Assembly: GCA_024692385.1 (NCBI GenBank)
Contig: JAILMS010000059.1
Span: forward strand, 1-42,950
Direction of reading: 5' to 3'
DNA: 42,950 nucleotides
Source: Prevotella sp.
GTDB lineage: Bacteria; Bacteroidota; Bacteroidia; Bacteroidales; Bacteroidaceae
Shown: positions 33,395-41,613 of the stretch, piece by piece
Layout: every line of letters begins with the position of its first letter
How positions within the stretch are numbered: position 1 is the stretch's first letter
Program-made: the position numbers and the translations under genes
Notes under the pieces: model-generated
What the model was told of the DNA's origin: nothing
What the model saw: only the letters and a program-made list of their open reading frames with translations
Database searches by the model: none

Positions 33395-35587
33395 TTATCG
33401 GATGAAGAGTAGTTCGCGGTATTTGGGCAGTGTCCAGAGTCCGTCTTCTACGATCAGCTCAAGTTTGTCAATTTGCTTGCGGATGGCTTCCATATGAGGA
33501 CAAACCGTATCGTGGTAGGCGATAGCACGCTGGTGGATATCCTCGATGCGGTTGGCCACGCGACGAGCCTCTGTCAGGTCTTCTGCCAACTGTTCAATCT
33601 TCTCCGTGCGCTCAGCAATCTCTTCGATGAGCTTCATATTACGACTTGAGAGACGCTCGGCACGTTCCTGAGAGAAGACGTCCTTCATGCCCTGCACATT
33701 CTTGATGAGCTGACTTTGATAGTGAGTGGCTACAGGGATGATGTGGTTCATGGCGAGGTCGCCCAAGACACGAGCCTCAATCTGTACGGTCTTCACGTAC
33801 ATCTCCCATTTTACCTCGTTGCGTGCTTCCAGCTCTTTTTTGTTCATTACCTTGGTGCTCTCAAACATCTTGATGCTGCTCTCATCCAGGTAATGCTCAA
33901 AAATAACAGGGCATGACTTCTCGACGTCGAGTCCACGCTTGGCAGCTTCTTTCACCCATTCCTCTGAGTAGCCGTTTCCATCGAAGCGGATAGGCTTACA
34001 GGTCTTTACATCGTCCTTCAGTACCTCAAGGATAGCCTGGATTTTGTCCTTTCCTTGAGCAATCTTTTCGTCCACACGCTCTTTGAATGAGGTCAGTGCC
34101 TCGGCCATTGCAGCATTCAGTGCAATCATAGCGCTGGCACAGTTGACGCTCGAACCTGGTGCACGGAACTCAAAACGGTTACCAGTAAAGGCAAAAGGTG
34201 ATGTTCTGTTACGGTCTGTATTGTCAACAATCAGGTCGGGAATCTGAGGAATGTCAATCTCCATGCCCTGCTTACCTTTCAGGTTGAACAACTCATTCGT
34301 CTCCGACTCCTCAATATGGGTCAGCAGTTCCGTGAGCTGGGTACCCAAGAATGAAGAGATGATAGCGGGAGGAGCCTCGTTACCGCCCAGACGGTGAGCG
34401 TTCGTAGCGCTCATGATAGAAGCTTTCAGCAGTCCGTTGTGCTTGTAAACAGCCATCAGTGTCTCCACAATGAAGGTTACGAAGCGCAGGTTCTCCTCAG
34501 GTGTCTTGCCTGGGGCGTGGAGCAATACGCCATTGTCAGCACTAAGACTCCAGTTGTTATGCTTACCACTACCATTGATGCCATCGAAGGGCTTTTCGTG
34601 GAGCAGTACGCGGAAACCATGCTTGCGAGCCACCTTCTTCATCAGCGACATCAGCAACATATTATGGTCTACAGCAAGATTGCACTCCTCGAAGATGGGA
34701 GCCAGCTCGAACTGGTTGGGTGCTACCTCGTTGTGGCGTGTCTTTACAGGGATAGCCAACTCCAGCGATTGTATCTCAAGATCCTTCATAAAGGCTACCA
34801 CACGATCGGGGATGGTACCAAAATAGTGGTCATCCATCTGCTGGTTTTTAGCACTCTCGTGGCCCATCAGCGTGCGACCGGTCATCAACAGGTCAGGGCG
34901 GGCAGAGTAGAGTCCCTCATCTACGAGGAAGTATTCCTGCTCCCAACCAAGGTTTACCTGTACTTTGGTGACGTCGTCATAGAAATACTGGCAAACATCC
35001 TTGGCAGCCTTGCCCACAGCATGCAGTGCACGGAGTAGGGGAGCCTTGTAGTCAAGTGCCTCGCCCGTGTATGCAATAAAGATGGTGGGGATACACAGCG
35101 TGTCGTCAATGATGAATACTGGCGATGTGGGATCCCAGGCAGAGTAGCCGCGCGCCTCAAAGGTGTTACGGATACCGCCGTTAGGGAATGAACTGGCATC
35201 TGGTTCCTGCTGAACCAGCAGCTTACCAGAAAACTTCTCTATCATGCCACCCTTGCCGTCGTGCTCTACGAAAGCATCGTGTTTCTCGGCAGTACCTTCG
35301 GTCAGTGGTTGAAACCAGTGTGTATAGTGGGTTACACCCATTTCGAGTGCCCATTTCTTCATGCCGTCTGCCACTGCATCAGCAATAGAACGGTCCAGAC
35401 TGGCCCCATTGTCCATCACGTCAATCATCTTGTCATAGATGTTCTTCGGCAGATAGCGGTACATCTTCTCCTTATTAAATACATATTTGCCGAAATACTC
35501 TGAAGGACGTTCGCTGGGTGCCTTCACGTCGAGGGCGTGTTTCTTAAACGCCTCTTCTACTACCTGAAATCTTAAATTGTTTGCCAT
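33395..35587 (-). CDS. glnN: Type III glutamine synthetase
   Basis: 730 residues, the usual length of GSIII, which is much longer than GlnA type I. Makes glutamine from glutamate, ammonia and ATP. Landmarks include WEQEYFLVDE (metal-binding glutamates), RHNEVAPNQFELAP, NGSGKHNNWSL and FEFRAPGSS. It directly follows the amidohydrolase gene with no gap (TAAATG), so it is translated from the same mRNA. The ammonia released by agmatine breakdown could be used at once. Confidence 0.95.
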   Translation of the reverse strand: MANNLRFQVVEEAFKKHALDVKAPSERPSEYFGKYVFNKEKMYRYLPKNIYDKMIDVMDNGASLDRSIADAVADGMKKWALEMGVTHYTHWFQPLTEGTAEKHDAFVEHDGKGGMIEKFSGKLLVQQEPDASSFPNGGIRNTFEARGYSAWDPTSPVFIIDDTLCIPTIFIAYTGEALDYKAPLLRALHAVGKAAKDVCQYFYDDVTKVQVNLGWEQEYFLVDEGLYSARPDLLMTGRTLMGHESAKNQQMDDHYFGTIPDRVVAFMKDLEIQSLELAIPVKTRHNEVAPNQFELAPIFEECNLAVDHNMLLMSLMKKVARKHGFRVLLHEKPFDGINGSGKHNNWSLSADNGVLLHAPGKTPEENLRFVTFIVETLMAVYKHNGLLKASIMSATNAHRLGGNEAPPAIISSFLGTQLTELLTHIEESETNELFNLKGKQGMEIDIPQIPDLIVDNTDRNRTSPFAFTGNRFEFRAPGSSVNCASAMIALNAAMAEALTSFKERVDEKIAQGKDKIQAILEVLKDDVKTCKPIRFDGNGYSEEWVKEAAKRGLDVEKSCPVIFEHYLDESSIKMFESTKVMNKKELEARNEVKWEMYVKTVQIEARVLGDLAMNHIIPVATHYQSQLIKNVQGMKDVFSQERAERLSSRNMKLIEEIAERTEKIEQLAEDLTEARRVANRIEDIHQRAIAYHDTVCPHMEAIRKQIDKLELIVEDGLWTLPKYRELLFIR

Positions 35588-36445
35588 TTATTCTAAAATA
35601 TAGCGTTTCGTGATATTTTCGTAAGCGTCTATTCTTCTGTCACGCAGGAAGGGCCACCAGCGACGCACCTGTTCAGAGCGCTGCATGTCTACCTCCACAA
35701 TGGTTTCTACCTCTTGATGGATAGGTGCCTCGTAGAGCAGTTCGCCTTGTGGGCCAGCCACAAATGATGTTCCCCAGAAGGGTACACCTTCCTCTTCGCC
35801 GCAGCGATTTACGGTGACGACGGGGAGTCCGTTGGCAACAGCATGTCCTCTCTGTACTGTCTGCCATGCTATGCGCTGTCGCTCCTGCTCGTCTTTCGTG
35901 TCGTTGGGGTCGTAGCCGATAGCAGTGGGGTAGATGAGTAGCTCAGCACCAGCCAAAGCCATCAGTCGGGCGGCTTCTGGATACCACTGATCCCAGCATA
36001 CCAGCACACCCAGTTTTCCCACACTGGTCTGGATGGGTTGGAAGCCGAGGTCGCCAGGTGTGAAGTAGAACTTCTCGTAGTAGCCTGGGTCGTCGGGGAT
36101 GTGCATCTTGCGGTACTTTCCTGCGATGGTGCCGTCCTTCTCCAAGACGACAGCAGTATTATGGTACAGTCCTGTAGCGCGACGCTCAAAAAGTGAGGTC
36201 ACGATAACTACGCCCAACTCCTTGGCGAGGTCGCCAAAGAAGGTGGTTGACGGACCAGGAATAGGCTCTGCTAAATCAAAGAGGTTGACGTCTTCCTGCT
36301 TGCAGAAATACAGTGAGTTATGCAACTCTTGAAGAACGATGAGCTCTGATCCTTCCTTAGCCAACTTGCGAATCTTCGTTGCCAGATTGAGCACGTTGGC
36401 TTTTGCGTCCTCTCCGTTGTGCTGTTGAATAATGCCAATCTTCAT
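35588..36445 (-). CDS. aguB: N-carbamoylputrescine amidohydrolase (nitrilase superfamily)
   Basis: 285 residues. Hydrolyses N-carbamoylputrescine to putrescine, ammonia and CO2. The catalytic triad of the nitrilase fold is visible: E40 (LIVLQELHNS), K113 (KYRKMHIPDD) and C150 (GVLVCWDQWYPE). The frame is open to 36466, but a -7 box at 36469-36476 makes a start there impossible with a normal leader; ATG 36445 begins MKIGIIQQHNG as in the family. Agmatine deiminase, which makes its substrate, lies at 37253-38209. Confidence 0.93.
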   Translation of the reverse strand: MKIGIIQQHNGEDAKANVLNLATKIRKLAKEGSELIVLQELHNSLYFCKQEDVNLFDLAEPIPGPSTTFFGDLAKELGVVIVTSLFERRATGLYHNTAVVLEKDGTIAGKYRKMHIPDDPGYYEKFYFTPGDLGFQPIQTSVGKLGVLVCWDQWYPEAARLMALAGAELLIYPTAIGYDPNDTKDEQERQRIAWQTVQRGHAVANGLPVVTVNRCGEEEGVPFWGTSFVAGPQGELLYEAPIHQEVETIVEVDMQRSEQVRRWWPFLRDRRIDAYENITKRYILE

Positions 36446-36468
36446 TATCTTTGTTTTAAAATACACTG

Positions 36469-36476
36469 CAAAGGTA
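36469..36476 (-). promoter_or_regulatory. -7 box of aguB-glnN
   Basis: TACCTTTG on the minus strand, 23 nt from the ATG at 36445. No clear -33 TTG is seen in the AT-rich heptamer tract upstream. Confidence 0.6.
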
Positions 36477-36482
36477 CAAAAT

Positions 36483-36510
36483 AAAATGAAAAATGAAAAG
36501 TGAAAATTAA
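36483..36510. repeat. Heptamer spacer tract
   Basis: Four 7-nt units AAAATGA, AAAATGA, AAAGTGA, AAATTAA between the divergent aguB and lipoprotein promoters. Same type of tract as inside the sensor kinase and aguA genes. Confidence 0.55.
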
Positions 36511-36539
36511 AAAAATGAGTGTCAATTCTTGTTTATTTT

Positions 36540-36570
36540 TTTGTCGCTACCATTTTTATTGTTACCTTTG
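36540..36570 (+). promoter_or_regulatory. Promoter of the lipoprotein gene
   Basis: TTTG (36540-36543), 19 nt, TACCTTTG (36563-36570). A full consensus; leader about 25 nt to ATG 36600, which rules out starts further upstream. Confidence 0.8.
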
Positions 36571-36599
36571 CATGCAATTTATTAACACACAAAACAAAA

Positions 36600-37250
36600 A
36601 TGAAGCTTTTTAAGGTATTTGGAATCTTGGCAGTATTGTTGATGACTGCGAGCCTGTCATCGTGCTTGAAGAGTGATGACAGTGATGACTTGAACAAGAA
36701 GTGGGAAGACTGGGTAAAAGAGGTGAACACAGAGATTACGGCCTCTTTTGGTTCTTACCAGGGTAAACTGTATGCGCTGGCTGATAGTGCTACGGAAAGT
36801 AATCTGAAGTATGACTCTATTCCTGCTACATGGAGGATTAATAGAGACAGTACGTTGGATCTATTGAATGTCCCCGTAGAGTATTTGGTCAAGAGAATGC
36901 CTGAAACTCAGAAGGCGCTGAAAGATTCCGTTTGCAAAGTGGGCAACGTCAACATCCATGTACCGATGGTATACAACTATTATTATCACTCACCACTGGT
37001 GATGTATGTTTATCCAAACACTGTCTCGTTCCCTATAAACTATGAGGGTGAGACACATCAGGTAAAAATCTATTTCAGAACCACCGAAACGGTTTCTAAC
37101 AGCGTGGCACAGTATATGATGAAGGATGCTAATGGCAATGTCGACAAGTGTATGATACAGCTGTATCCGGAGTCGCTCTATATGGACGGCAGGTTCCAGA
37201 CGCAGTTCCCTGCAGAATCCTATCTCATCTGGCTTGGTGCCAAGTATTAG
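36600..37250 (+). CDS. Surface lipoprotein of unknown function, DUF4840-like
   Basis: 216 residues. Signal peptide with lipobox LSSC (C22), followed by LKSDDSDD, an acidic stretch like the Bacteroidetes lipoprotein export signal that sends lipoproteins to the cell surface. No enzymatic motif found. The size and pattern remind me of DUF4840 lipoproteins, but I am not certain. It lies between the two agmatine genes: divergent from aguB and convergent with aguA (2 bp between stops). A role with agmatine is only suggested by position. Confidence 0.8.
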   Translation: MKLFKVFGILAVLLMTASLSSCLKSDDSDDLNKKWEDWVKEVNTEITASFGSYQGKLYALADSATESNLKYDSIPATWRINRDSTLDLLNVPVEYLVKRMPETQKALKDSVCKVGNVNIHVPMVYNYYYHSPLVMYVYPNTVSFPINYEGETHQVKIYFRTTETVSNSVAQYMMKDANGNVDKCMIQLYPESLYMDGRFQTQFPAESYLIWLGAKY

Positions 37251-37252
37251 AA

Positions 37253-38209
37253 TCAATAGTACTGCATCGTACAGCAGTGCAGTGAACCGTGCTGTTTGAT
37301 GACGGCACAACAGTCTATGCCCACGATGTCGCGATCAGGGAATGCCTGCTGAATGATGTCCATCGCCTCTTGGTCCAGGTCGGGCTGATTGTAGGTGGGT
37401 ACGAGTACGGCACCGTTGACAATCAGGTAGTTGGCATACGTTGCAGGCAGACGGTCATCATCGTCATAGATAGGACGGGGCAGAGGGAGTTTCAGGAGTC
37501 GGTAGGGCTTACCATCTATAGTCCGCAGTTCCTGAAGCTCCTTCTCCATTTCTGTAAGGTCAGGGTGGTCTTTGTCGCCTCCTGTATATAATAAGGTATC
37601 GTCAGGACATATTCTTACCAGTGTGTCGATATGTCCGTCGGTATCGTCGCCTATCAGTGAGCCATGCTGCAGCCATACAATGCGCTCAGCACCCAGCCAT
37701 TCCTTCAGTCGCTCCTCAATCTCTTCCTTTGTCAGAGGTTGGTTGCGGTGAGGAGCCATCAGACAACACTCCGTAGTAAACACGGTACCCTTGCCGTCGC
37801 TTTCTATAGAGCCACCTTCCAATACAAAGTCCAGATGGTCTTCGTAGATACCCTTTACCAGTCCTTGTTCGTAGAGGTGCTTGTTAATGGCGTTGTCGAG
37901 CTTGGCCTCAAATTTCTCGCCCCAGCCGTTGAACTTGAAGTCGAGGAGGAGAAGTTGGGAGTGTAGAGTGTCGAGTGTAGAGCTTTCTACGGTAATAAAC
38001 CCATGATCTCTTGCCCAAGTGTCGTTATGAGGAATGGTGTCTACGACGAGTAGGGGCTCACGCTTACGGATTTCGCGAGCCATATTCTCATAGACAGCAG
38101 TTATTTCGTCGAGGATAGGTGCCCAGTCGGTACCTTCGTGTGGCCATGTCAGTTGCACCATGCTCTGGTGCTCCCATTCAGCCAGCATGCGTCGTTTTGT
38201 ATTTTTCAT
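37253..38209 (-). CDS. aguA: Agmatine deiminase
   Basis: 318 residues. Converts agmatine to N-carbamoylputrescine and ammonia. Peptidylarginine-deiminase fold with DTWARDHGFITV, LDFVLEGGSIESDGKGT, GDDTDGHIDTLVRI and the nucleophilic Cys in GSLHCCTMQ (C312). ATG 38209 lies only 4 nt from a -7 box, so either the mRNA is leaderless or the ATG at 38188 (MLAEWEHQS) is used; both are possible since family members usually start close to the PAEWEPQ region. A heptamer repeat (37960-37980) adds residues between the DHGF block and LLDFKFNGWG. Confidence 0.92.
   Translation of the reverse strand: MKNTKRRMLAEWEHQSMVQLTWPHEGTDWAPILDEITAVYENMAREIRKREPLLVVDTIPHNDTWARDHGFITVESSTLDTLHSQLLLLDFKFNGWGEKFEAKLDNAINKHLYEQGLVKGIYEDHLDFVLEGGSIESDGKGTVFTTECCLMAPHRNQPLTKEEIEERLKEWLGAERIVWLQHGSLIGDDTDGHIDTLVRICPDDTLLYTGGDKDHPDLTEMEKELQELRTIDGKPYRLLKLPLPRPIYDDDDRLPATYANYLIVNGAVLVPTYNQPDLDQEAMDIIQQAFPDRDIVGIDCCAVIKQHGSLHCCTMQYY
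37960..37980 (-). repeat. Heptamer repeat in aguA coding sequence
   Basis: Three plus-strand units AGTGTAG, AGTGTCG, AGTGTAG (21 nt, frame-neutral). They encode part of SSTLDTLHSQLL, an extra loop before the conserved LLDFKFNGWG. Confidence 0.6.
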
Positions 38210-38213
38210 GGTG

Positions 38214-38242
38214 CAAAATTATAAAAAAATCTCAATTCTCAA
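38214..38242 (-). promoter_or_regulatory. Promoter of aguA
   Basis: TAATTTTG (38214-38221) on the minus strand with TTG at 38240-38242, spacing 18 nt. Only 4 nt separate the -7 box from ATG 38209. Confidence 0.6.
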
Positions 38243-38287
38243 TGCAACGCCACACTTTTTATTTAAAAAGAATTCTCAATTCTCAAT
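38230..38287. repeat. Direct repeat of TCTCAATTCTCAAT
   Basis: Two copies (38230-38243 and 38274-38287), each a doubled TCTCAAT heptamer, in the divergent aguA / mini-ABC promoter region. Either spacer or binding sites. Confidence 0.55.
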
Positions 38288-38294
38288 TATTTTG

Positions 38295-38302
38295 TACCTT
38301 TG
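38295..38302 (+). promoter_or_regulatory. -7 box of the mini ABC ATPase gene
   Basis: TACCTTTG ending 9 nt before ATG 38312, implying a leader of about 5 nt. A TTG inside the box (38300) is therefore not the start. No clear -33 TTG. Confidence 0.6.
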
Positions 38303-38311
38303 CCGTCGATT

Positions 38312-38767
38312 ATGATGTTAGAACTGCACAACGTAACCATTGGAGAACTCGTCAAAGGACTGTCAGTGACCATTGACGACGGACAGATTGTGGGAATACA
38401 GGGTAGGGGAAAGACCACTCTGCTCAGGGCTGTTGTGGGCCTGTTGCCTATTAATGGTGGTCATATCTGTATTGACGGTGAGGTGCTGTCGCCAGATTCC
38501 GCCCCCTATTTCCGTCGCTATATGGCTTATGTGCCCCAGCGCCTGTCGGTACCTGAGGGTTATGACAAGGTGCCCACCGACTATGTTGAGTTGGTGCGTC
38601 GTGCCGTGCAGTCAGACAAGCAACTCCTGGTGATTGATGAGCCCGCCAATCCCCTTAGCGATGAAGACCAGCTTGCCGTAGGCCGTATGCTGATAGACGC
38701 TGTACAGCAGGGACGCATCGTGCTCACCGTCATGAATCCGTTGAATGATAACTATATCCGTCTATGA
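38312..38767 (+). CDS. Very short ABC-type ATPase without signature motif
   Basis: 151 residues from ATG 38312 (or 38315). Walker A is GIQGRGKTT (28-36), the Q-loop is in AYVPQ (Q76), Walker B is LLVIDEP (D109, E110). Normal ABC ATPase domains have about 210 residues or more; here only about 28 residues separate Q-loop and Walker B, so the helical subdomain with LSGGQ is missing, and the H-loop His is replaced in LTVMNP. It may be a degenerate ATPase or a regulator. The next gene starts in its stop codon (ATGA), encoding a two-span membrane protein that may be its partner. The frame is clean with no stop or frameshift. Confidence 0.8.
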   Translation: MMLELHNVTIGELVKGLSVTIDDGQIVGIQGRGKTTLLRAVVGLLPINGGHICIDGEVLSPDSAPYFRRYMAYVPQRLSVPEGYDKVPTDYVELVRRAVQSDKQLLVIDEPANPLSDEDQLAVGRMLIDAVQQGRIVLTVMNPLNDNYIRL

Positions 38768-39039
38768 TAATCTCTTATCTTATCATCGTACTGGCTGTTG
38801 TTGCGTGGAAAGGCTATTACGCCCTCTTGCGAGCACTGAAGTGCTATCAGCAAGACCGTGAGCAGCACGACTCTCTGCGCGAATATCTGCTGGCCAATGG
38901 CGCTACGCCCTTCCAGTCGCGCTGGCCCTTCTATCGCCACGCCTTGCAGCGAGCCTTTGTGCCGATGGCTGCCCAGTGGCGCCTGTGGGGAGCCTTGTTA
39001 CTGTTGGGAGCCGTAATGTTCCTCTTTAGAAACTGCTGA
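38764..39039 (+). CDS. Small two-span membrane protein
   Basis: 91 residues with spans at about 3-21 and 71-88 separated by a basic, Arg/Gln-rich cytoplasmic-looking loop (YQQDREQHDSLREYLLANGA, then WPFYRHALQRAF). I do not recognise the family. It is coupled by ATGA to the mini ABC ATPase, so they likely act together. A terminator follows at 39083. Confidence 0.75.
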   Translation: MIISYLIIVLAVVAWKGYYALLRALKCYQQDREQHDSLREYLLANGATPFQSRWPFYRHALQRAFVPMAAQWRLWGALLLLGAVMFLFRNC

Positions 39040-39082
39040 TGCGTGACGAGACGCATAGTTTAAATATTTTTTCGAAAAAAAT

Positions 39083-39116
39083 TCGGTAACTCTTATTGGC
39101 AGTTGCCGATTTTTTT
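39083..39116 (+). terminator. Terminator of the mini-ABC operon, overlapping the purF promoter
   Basis: 9-bp stem (39083-39091 with 39101-39109, one wobble), 9-nt loop, then seven T. The loop holds the -33 TTG of the next promoter. Confidence 0.7.
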
Positions 39117-39125
39117 GTAATTTTG
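39096..39125 (+). promoter_or_regulatory. Promoter of the PurF-like gene
   Basis: TTG (39096-39098), 19 nt, TAATTTTG (39118-39125); leader about 40 nt. The spacer includes the T-run of the preceding terminator. Confidence 0.75.
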
Positions 39126-39169
39126 CAGCCCATAAAGGTATTATTGACACACAAAAGGTAAAAAACATT

Positions 39170-40645
39170 ATGGGTGGCTTCTTTGGCACAATCTCTACAA
39201 AGGACTGCGTAAACGACTTGTTTTACGGGACCGACTACAACTCGCACTTAGGTACCAAACGCGCCGGAATGGTGACATTCGACGAAGAAAGCGGCTTCCA
39301 CCGCAGCATTCACTCGTTAGAGCGCCAGTATTTCCGTTCACGCTTTGAGGACGAACTCGACTCGTTTAAGGGACGTCAGGGTATAGGTGTCATCAGCGAC
39401 ACAGACCCGCAGCCCATCATCGTCAACTCCCACTTGGGACGCTATGCGGTAGTCACTGTTGCCAAAATCAACAACCTGCGCGAGATTGCCGACGAACTGC
39501 TCAAGCAGCGCATGCATTTCAGCGAGATGTCTGCCAATAATATCAACCAGACAGAGCTTGTTGCCCTGCTCATCAATATGGGAAACACTTTTGTGGAGGG
39601 TATTAATAAGGTATATCAGAAGATTGAGGGCTCTTGCTCGATACTGATTCTTACAGAAGACGGCATCATTGCCGCTCGCGACTTCCTCGGACGTACCCCT
39701 ATCGTTATTGGTAAGAAGGAGATTCACCGCCTGTCGCCCGTAGGCACCGACGAGTTCATCCAGTCGTATGCCGTTACCAGCGAGACCACCAGTTTCCCCA
39801 ACCTCGACTACAAGGTGTTGCGCGATGTAGGTCCTGGCGAGATTGTCAAGCTGAAGGCCGATGGCATCGAGGTGTTGCAGAAACCCCTGACACGCTGCCA
39901 GATATGCTCTTTCCTGTGGGTTTACTATGGTTTCCCCACCAGCGACTATCATGGCATCAATACCGAGTTTGTTCGTGAGAAGAATGGCCGTCTGATGGGT
40001 GAGAAAGACTCGGTTGACGCCGACTTGGTATGCGGTATTCCCGATTCTGGTGTAGGTATGGCATTGGGCTACTCTGAGGGTAAGAAGATTCCCTATAAGC
40101 GTGCCGTGCTGAAGTACACTCCCACTTGGCCCCGCTCCTTTACCCCAGGTAACCAGAACCGTCGTGACCTGGTGGCTAAGATGAAGCTGATTCCTAACCC
40201 CGCTATATTGAAAGATCAGCGCGTTGTCTTCTGCGACGACTCTATCGTTCGTGGCACACAGCTGCGCGACAATGTGCGCACCTTCTTCGACAATGGCGCC
40301 AAGGAGGTCCACGTCCGCATCTCTTGTCCGCCACTGGTCTATGGCTGTCCGTTCATCGGCTTTACCTCGTCGAAGAGCGACTTGGAGCTGATTACCCGTC
40401 GTATCATCCGTGACTTCGAGGGCGACGACAAGAAGAAACTCACCGAGTATGCCACTACAGGCACTCCTGAGTATGAGCGCATGGTTCAGGAGATTGGACG
40501 CCGTCTGGGACTGACCTCTTTGAAGTTTGCCACCATCGAAGACCTTATCGAGTCTATCGGTCTGCCTAAGGACCAGGTATGTACCCACTGCTTCGACGGT
40601 ACCAGCTACTGCCACGAGAAAGACAATGAGAAATGGTTTACTTGA
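39170..40645 (+). CDS. PurF-like amidophosphoribosyltransferase without the N-terminal cysteine
   Basis: 491 residues. PurF makes phosphoribosylamine from PRPP and glutamine, the first purine step. The order of domains is PurF-like: an N-terminal Ntn-type amidotransferase fold (1-240) and a phosphoribosyltransferase (PRPP motif VVFCDDSIVRGT, about 351-362). However, the start MGGFFGTIS aligns with MCGVFGI of PurF, so the nucleophile Cys is Gly, and HRGxEGAG reads HLGTKRAG. No alternative upstream start gives Cys. The four cysteines matching the [4Fe-4S] ligands of Bacillus PurF are kept (C246, C393, C471, C474). The protein may use free ammonia or have another role; close relatives appear to be common in Bacteroidales from memory. 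Confidence 0.87.
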   Translation: MGGFFGTISTKDCVNDLFYGTDYNSHLGTKRAGMVTFDEESGFHRSIHSLERQYFRSRFEDELDSFKGRQGIGVISDTDPQPIIVNSHLGRYAVVTVAKINNLREIADELLKQRMHFSEMSANNINQTELVALLINMGNTFVEGINKVYQKIEGSCSILILTEDGIIAARDFLGRTPIVIGKKEIHRLSPVGTDEFIQSYAVTSETTSFPNLDYKVLRDVGPGEIVKLKADGIEVLQKPLTRCQICSFLWVYYGFPTSDYHGINTEFVREKNGRLMGEKDSVDADLVCGIPDSGVGMALGYSEGKKIPYKRAVLKYTPTWPRSFTPGNQNRRDLVAKMKLIPNPAILKDQRVVFCDDSIVRGTQLRDNVRTFFDNGAKEVHVRISCPPLVYGCPFIGFTSSKSDLELITRRIIRDFEGDDKKKLTEYATTGTPEYERMVQEIGRRLGLTSLKFATIEDLIESIGLPKDQVCTHCFDGTSYCHEKDNEKWFT

Positions 40646-40707
40646 TACATCCATATAGAAGAATAAAAAACTAATCAAAGAAAAGACTGAAACAATCAAA
40701 AAAAGTT

Positions 40708-40746
40708 AAAAGTGGCGGGTTGTCTGTGAAATCCGTCACTTTTTTT
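40708..40746 (+). terminator. Terminator after the PurF-like gene
   Basis: About 14-bp stem with two G-T pairs (40708-40721 with 40730-40743), 8-nt loop, T-run to 40746. The -7 box of the next promoter begins at 40748. Confidence 0.75.
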
Positions 40747-40747
40747 G

Positions 40748-40755
40748 TACCTTTG
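40748..40755 (+). promoter_or_regulatory. -7 box of the Nif3-family gene
   Basis: TACCTTTG right after a terminator T-run; the start site near 40760 excludes a TTG start at 40720 and supports GTG 40780. Confidence 0.6.
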
Positions 40756-40779
40756 CACTTTCAAAACGTAGATAGAAGC

Positions 40780-41565
40780 GTGAAAATACGACAAGTGCTT
40801 GACGCCCTTGAACAGTTCGCGCCCCTGCCCTTGCAGGAAAGCTGGGATAATGCTGGCCTGCAACTGGGACTGACAGAGGCGGATGTTTCAGGGGCATTAT
40901 TGTGTCTGGACGTCAACGAACAGATTGTCGATGAGGCTCTCCGTAAGGGTTGTAACCTCATCGTCAGCCACCATCCGTTGCTGTTTCGTGGACTGAAGCA
41001 GATTAGCGGTGCCGACTATGTGCAGCGCTGCGTCATCAAGGCCCTGAAGAACGACATCGTCATCATCTCTATGCACACCAATATGGATAATGCCCAGAAT
41101 GGTGTCAACTGGAAGATTGCCGAGCGACTGGGACTACAGCAGTGTCAGTTCTTTGCGCAGAAGCAGGTTGGTGATATCGAGGCTGGTAGCGGTGTTGTTG
41201 GCTTCTTGCCACAGCCTATGGCTGCCGACGACTTCGTTCTGATGGTGAAGAAGCAGTTTGACGTGGAGTGCGCACAGTGTAACGAACTATTGCGACGCCC
41301 CATCAGCAAGGTAGCGCTCTGTGGTGGTGCTGGCGACTTCCTCTTGCCCGATGCCATTCATTTTGGCGCTGATGCCTTCATTACGGGCGAGATGCACTAC
41401 CACCAGTATTTTGGCTATGAGCAGCGCCTCCAGATCTGCGTCATTGGCCACTATCAGTCGGAACAGTTCACCAGCGAAATCTTCCGCGACATCATCCAGA
41501 AGGAGTGTCCTGGCGTGCGCACAGAGATAGCAGAAACCTGCACGAACCCGATTATTTATTTATAG
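40780..41565 (+). CDS. Nif3-like dinuclear metal-centre protein
   Basis: 261 residues from a GTG start at 40780, which gives MKIRQVLDALEQFAPLPLQE SWDNAGL, the usual Nif3/YbgI beginning. Metal-binding residues are in IVSHHPLLFRGLK (two His), the HTNMDNAQNGVN Asp region and VIGHYQSEQF (His and Glu). These proteins form toroidal hexamers; they are often annotated as GTP cyclohydrolase I type 2 homologues but the function is uncertain. The next gene, a zinc-ribbon coiled-coil protein, follows after 48 nt without a promoter motif, so they share an mRNA. Confidence 0.88.
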   Translation: MKIRQVLDALEQFAPLPLQESWDNAGLQLGLTEADVSGALLCLDVNEQIVDEALRKGCNLIVSHHPLLFRGLKQISGADYVQRCVIKALKNDIVIISMHTNMDNAQNGVNWKIAERLGLQQCQFFAQKQVGDIEAGSGVVGFLPQPMAADDFVLMVKKQFDVECAQCNELLRRPISKVALCGGAGDFLLPDAIHFGADAFITGEMHYHQYFGYEQRLQICVIGHYQSEQFTSEIFRDIIQKECPGVRTEIAETCTNPIIYL

Positions 41566-41613
41566 TCGAAACATAGAAACTTCGAAATATCGCAATAATA
41601 AAAGAGTAAAATT

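Noticed and set aside
34394..35038. 214-codon plus-strand frame
   Set aside because: Shadow of glnN on the other strand.
36519..36599. 27-codon N-terminal extension of the lipoprotein
   Set aside because: Contains the full promoter; the signal peptide and lipobox fit only the ATG at 36600.
39338..40699. 453-codon minus-strand open frame
   Set aside because: Lies opposite the PurF-like gene; its translation shows no family motif and its codon pattern mirrors the real gene.
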